DNA of 11,474 nucleotides from Thermoplasmata archaeon. GTDB taxonomy: Archaea > Thermoplasmatota > Thermoplasmata > Thermoplasmatales > Thermoplasmataceae. The stretch's first letter is position 1. The number at the start of each line of letters is the position of its first letter. Position numbers and translations under genes: made by a program. A model generated the notes under the pieces. That model was given only the letters and a program-made list of their open reading frames with translations. It was not told where the DNA came from and made no database searches. Shown here one piece after another: positions 11,423 to 11,474 of the stretch. The stretch is from NCBI GenBank assembly GCA_021827885.1, contig JAKAUD010000068.1, positions 1-11,474 of the forward strand, read 5' to 3'.

Positions 11423-11474
11423 CGCTAAAATGCCTGACAGAATCGATCCGATAAGAATAAACCCTGATCACCCC

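Overview
The window looks archaeal, and most of it reads as part of a mobile or virus-like element rather than housekeeping chromosome. The archaeal evidence is TATA-box-like motifs, strong GGAGG/GGTGA ribosome binding sites, frequent AGG and ATA codons, and a secreted N-glycosylation-rich protein built on the 'NLPxGxxWxV' module common in Thermoplasmatota and Sulfolobales. I favour a Thermoplasmatota-like host, but the sequence does not prove it. Apart from a PIN-domain gene tail at the left edge (+ strand), every gene I support is on the minus strand, so transcription runs from high to low coordinates.

Layout in transcription order: (1) 11422-4184 is one tightly packed operon of eleven genes, many joined by ATGA, TTGA or TAATG overlaps. 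It encodes a multi-pass membrane protein, a large secreted and membrane-anchored glycoprotein with a duplicated ectodomain, two small soluble unknowns, a 78-aa unknown, a two-helix membrane protein, an 81-aa unknown, a SprT-like HExxH metalloprotease, a membrane-anchored P-loop ATPase with a likely C-terminal PD-(D/E)XK nuclease-like domain, a 66-aa single-helix protein and a 291-aa beta-rich orphan. (2) 4183-2852 is a 1.3-kb region without a convincing large gene; it is rich in hairpins, direct repeats and AT tracts and is a candidate replication origin or control region. (3) 2851-1400 is a second operon: a coiled-coil protein, a 168-aa unknown, a duplicated zinc-ribbon protein and a possible ribbon-helix-helix regulator. 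(4) 1399-848 is a second repeat-rich non-coding stretch. (5) 847-293 holds a small membrane protein and a protein with a Pro/Glu-rich tail, converging on the PIN gene.

The most striking signal is a family of five copies of a 42-46 nt double-hairpin element in the two non-coding regions. In each copy, a GTAG (or GTAA) tetranucleotide precedes a stem whose sequence differs between copies but stays complementary, followed by a second GTAG and a GC-rich stem that usually carries a GTAA/GTGA (GNRA-type) loop. This resembles bacterial REP/BIME elements, or a structured RNA. No REP-type transposase is in the window.

Working hypothesis (inference): the large operon is a structural and DNA-processing module. 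A small multi-pass membrane protein, then a spike-like glycoprotein, small proteins and an NTPase recall the core gene order of haloarchaeal pleolipoviruses. An N-terminally anchored ATPase also recalls conjugative coupling proteins. No replication initiator, integrase or recognisable capsid gene is visible, so the element is either incomplete here or uses unrecognised proteins.
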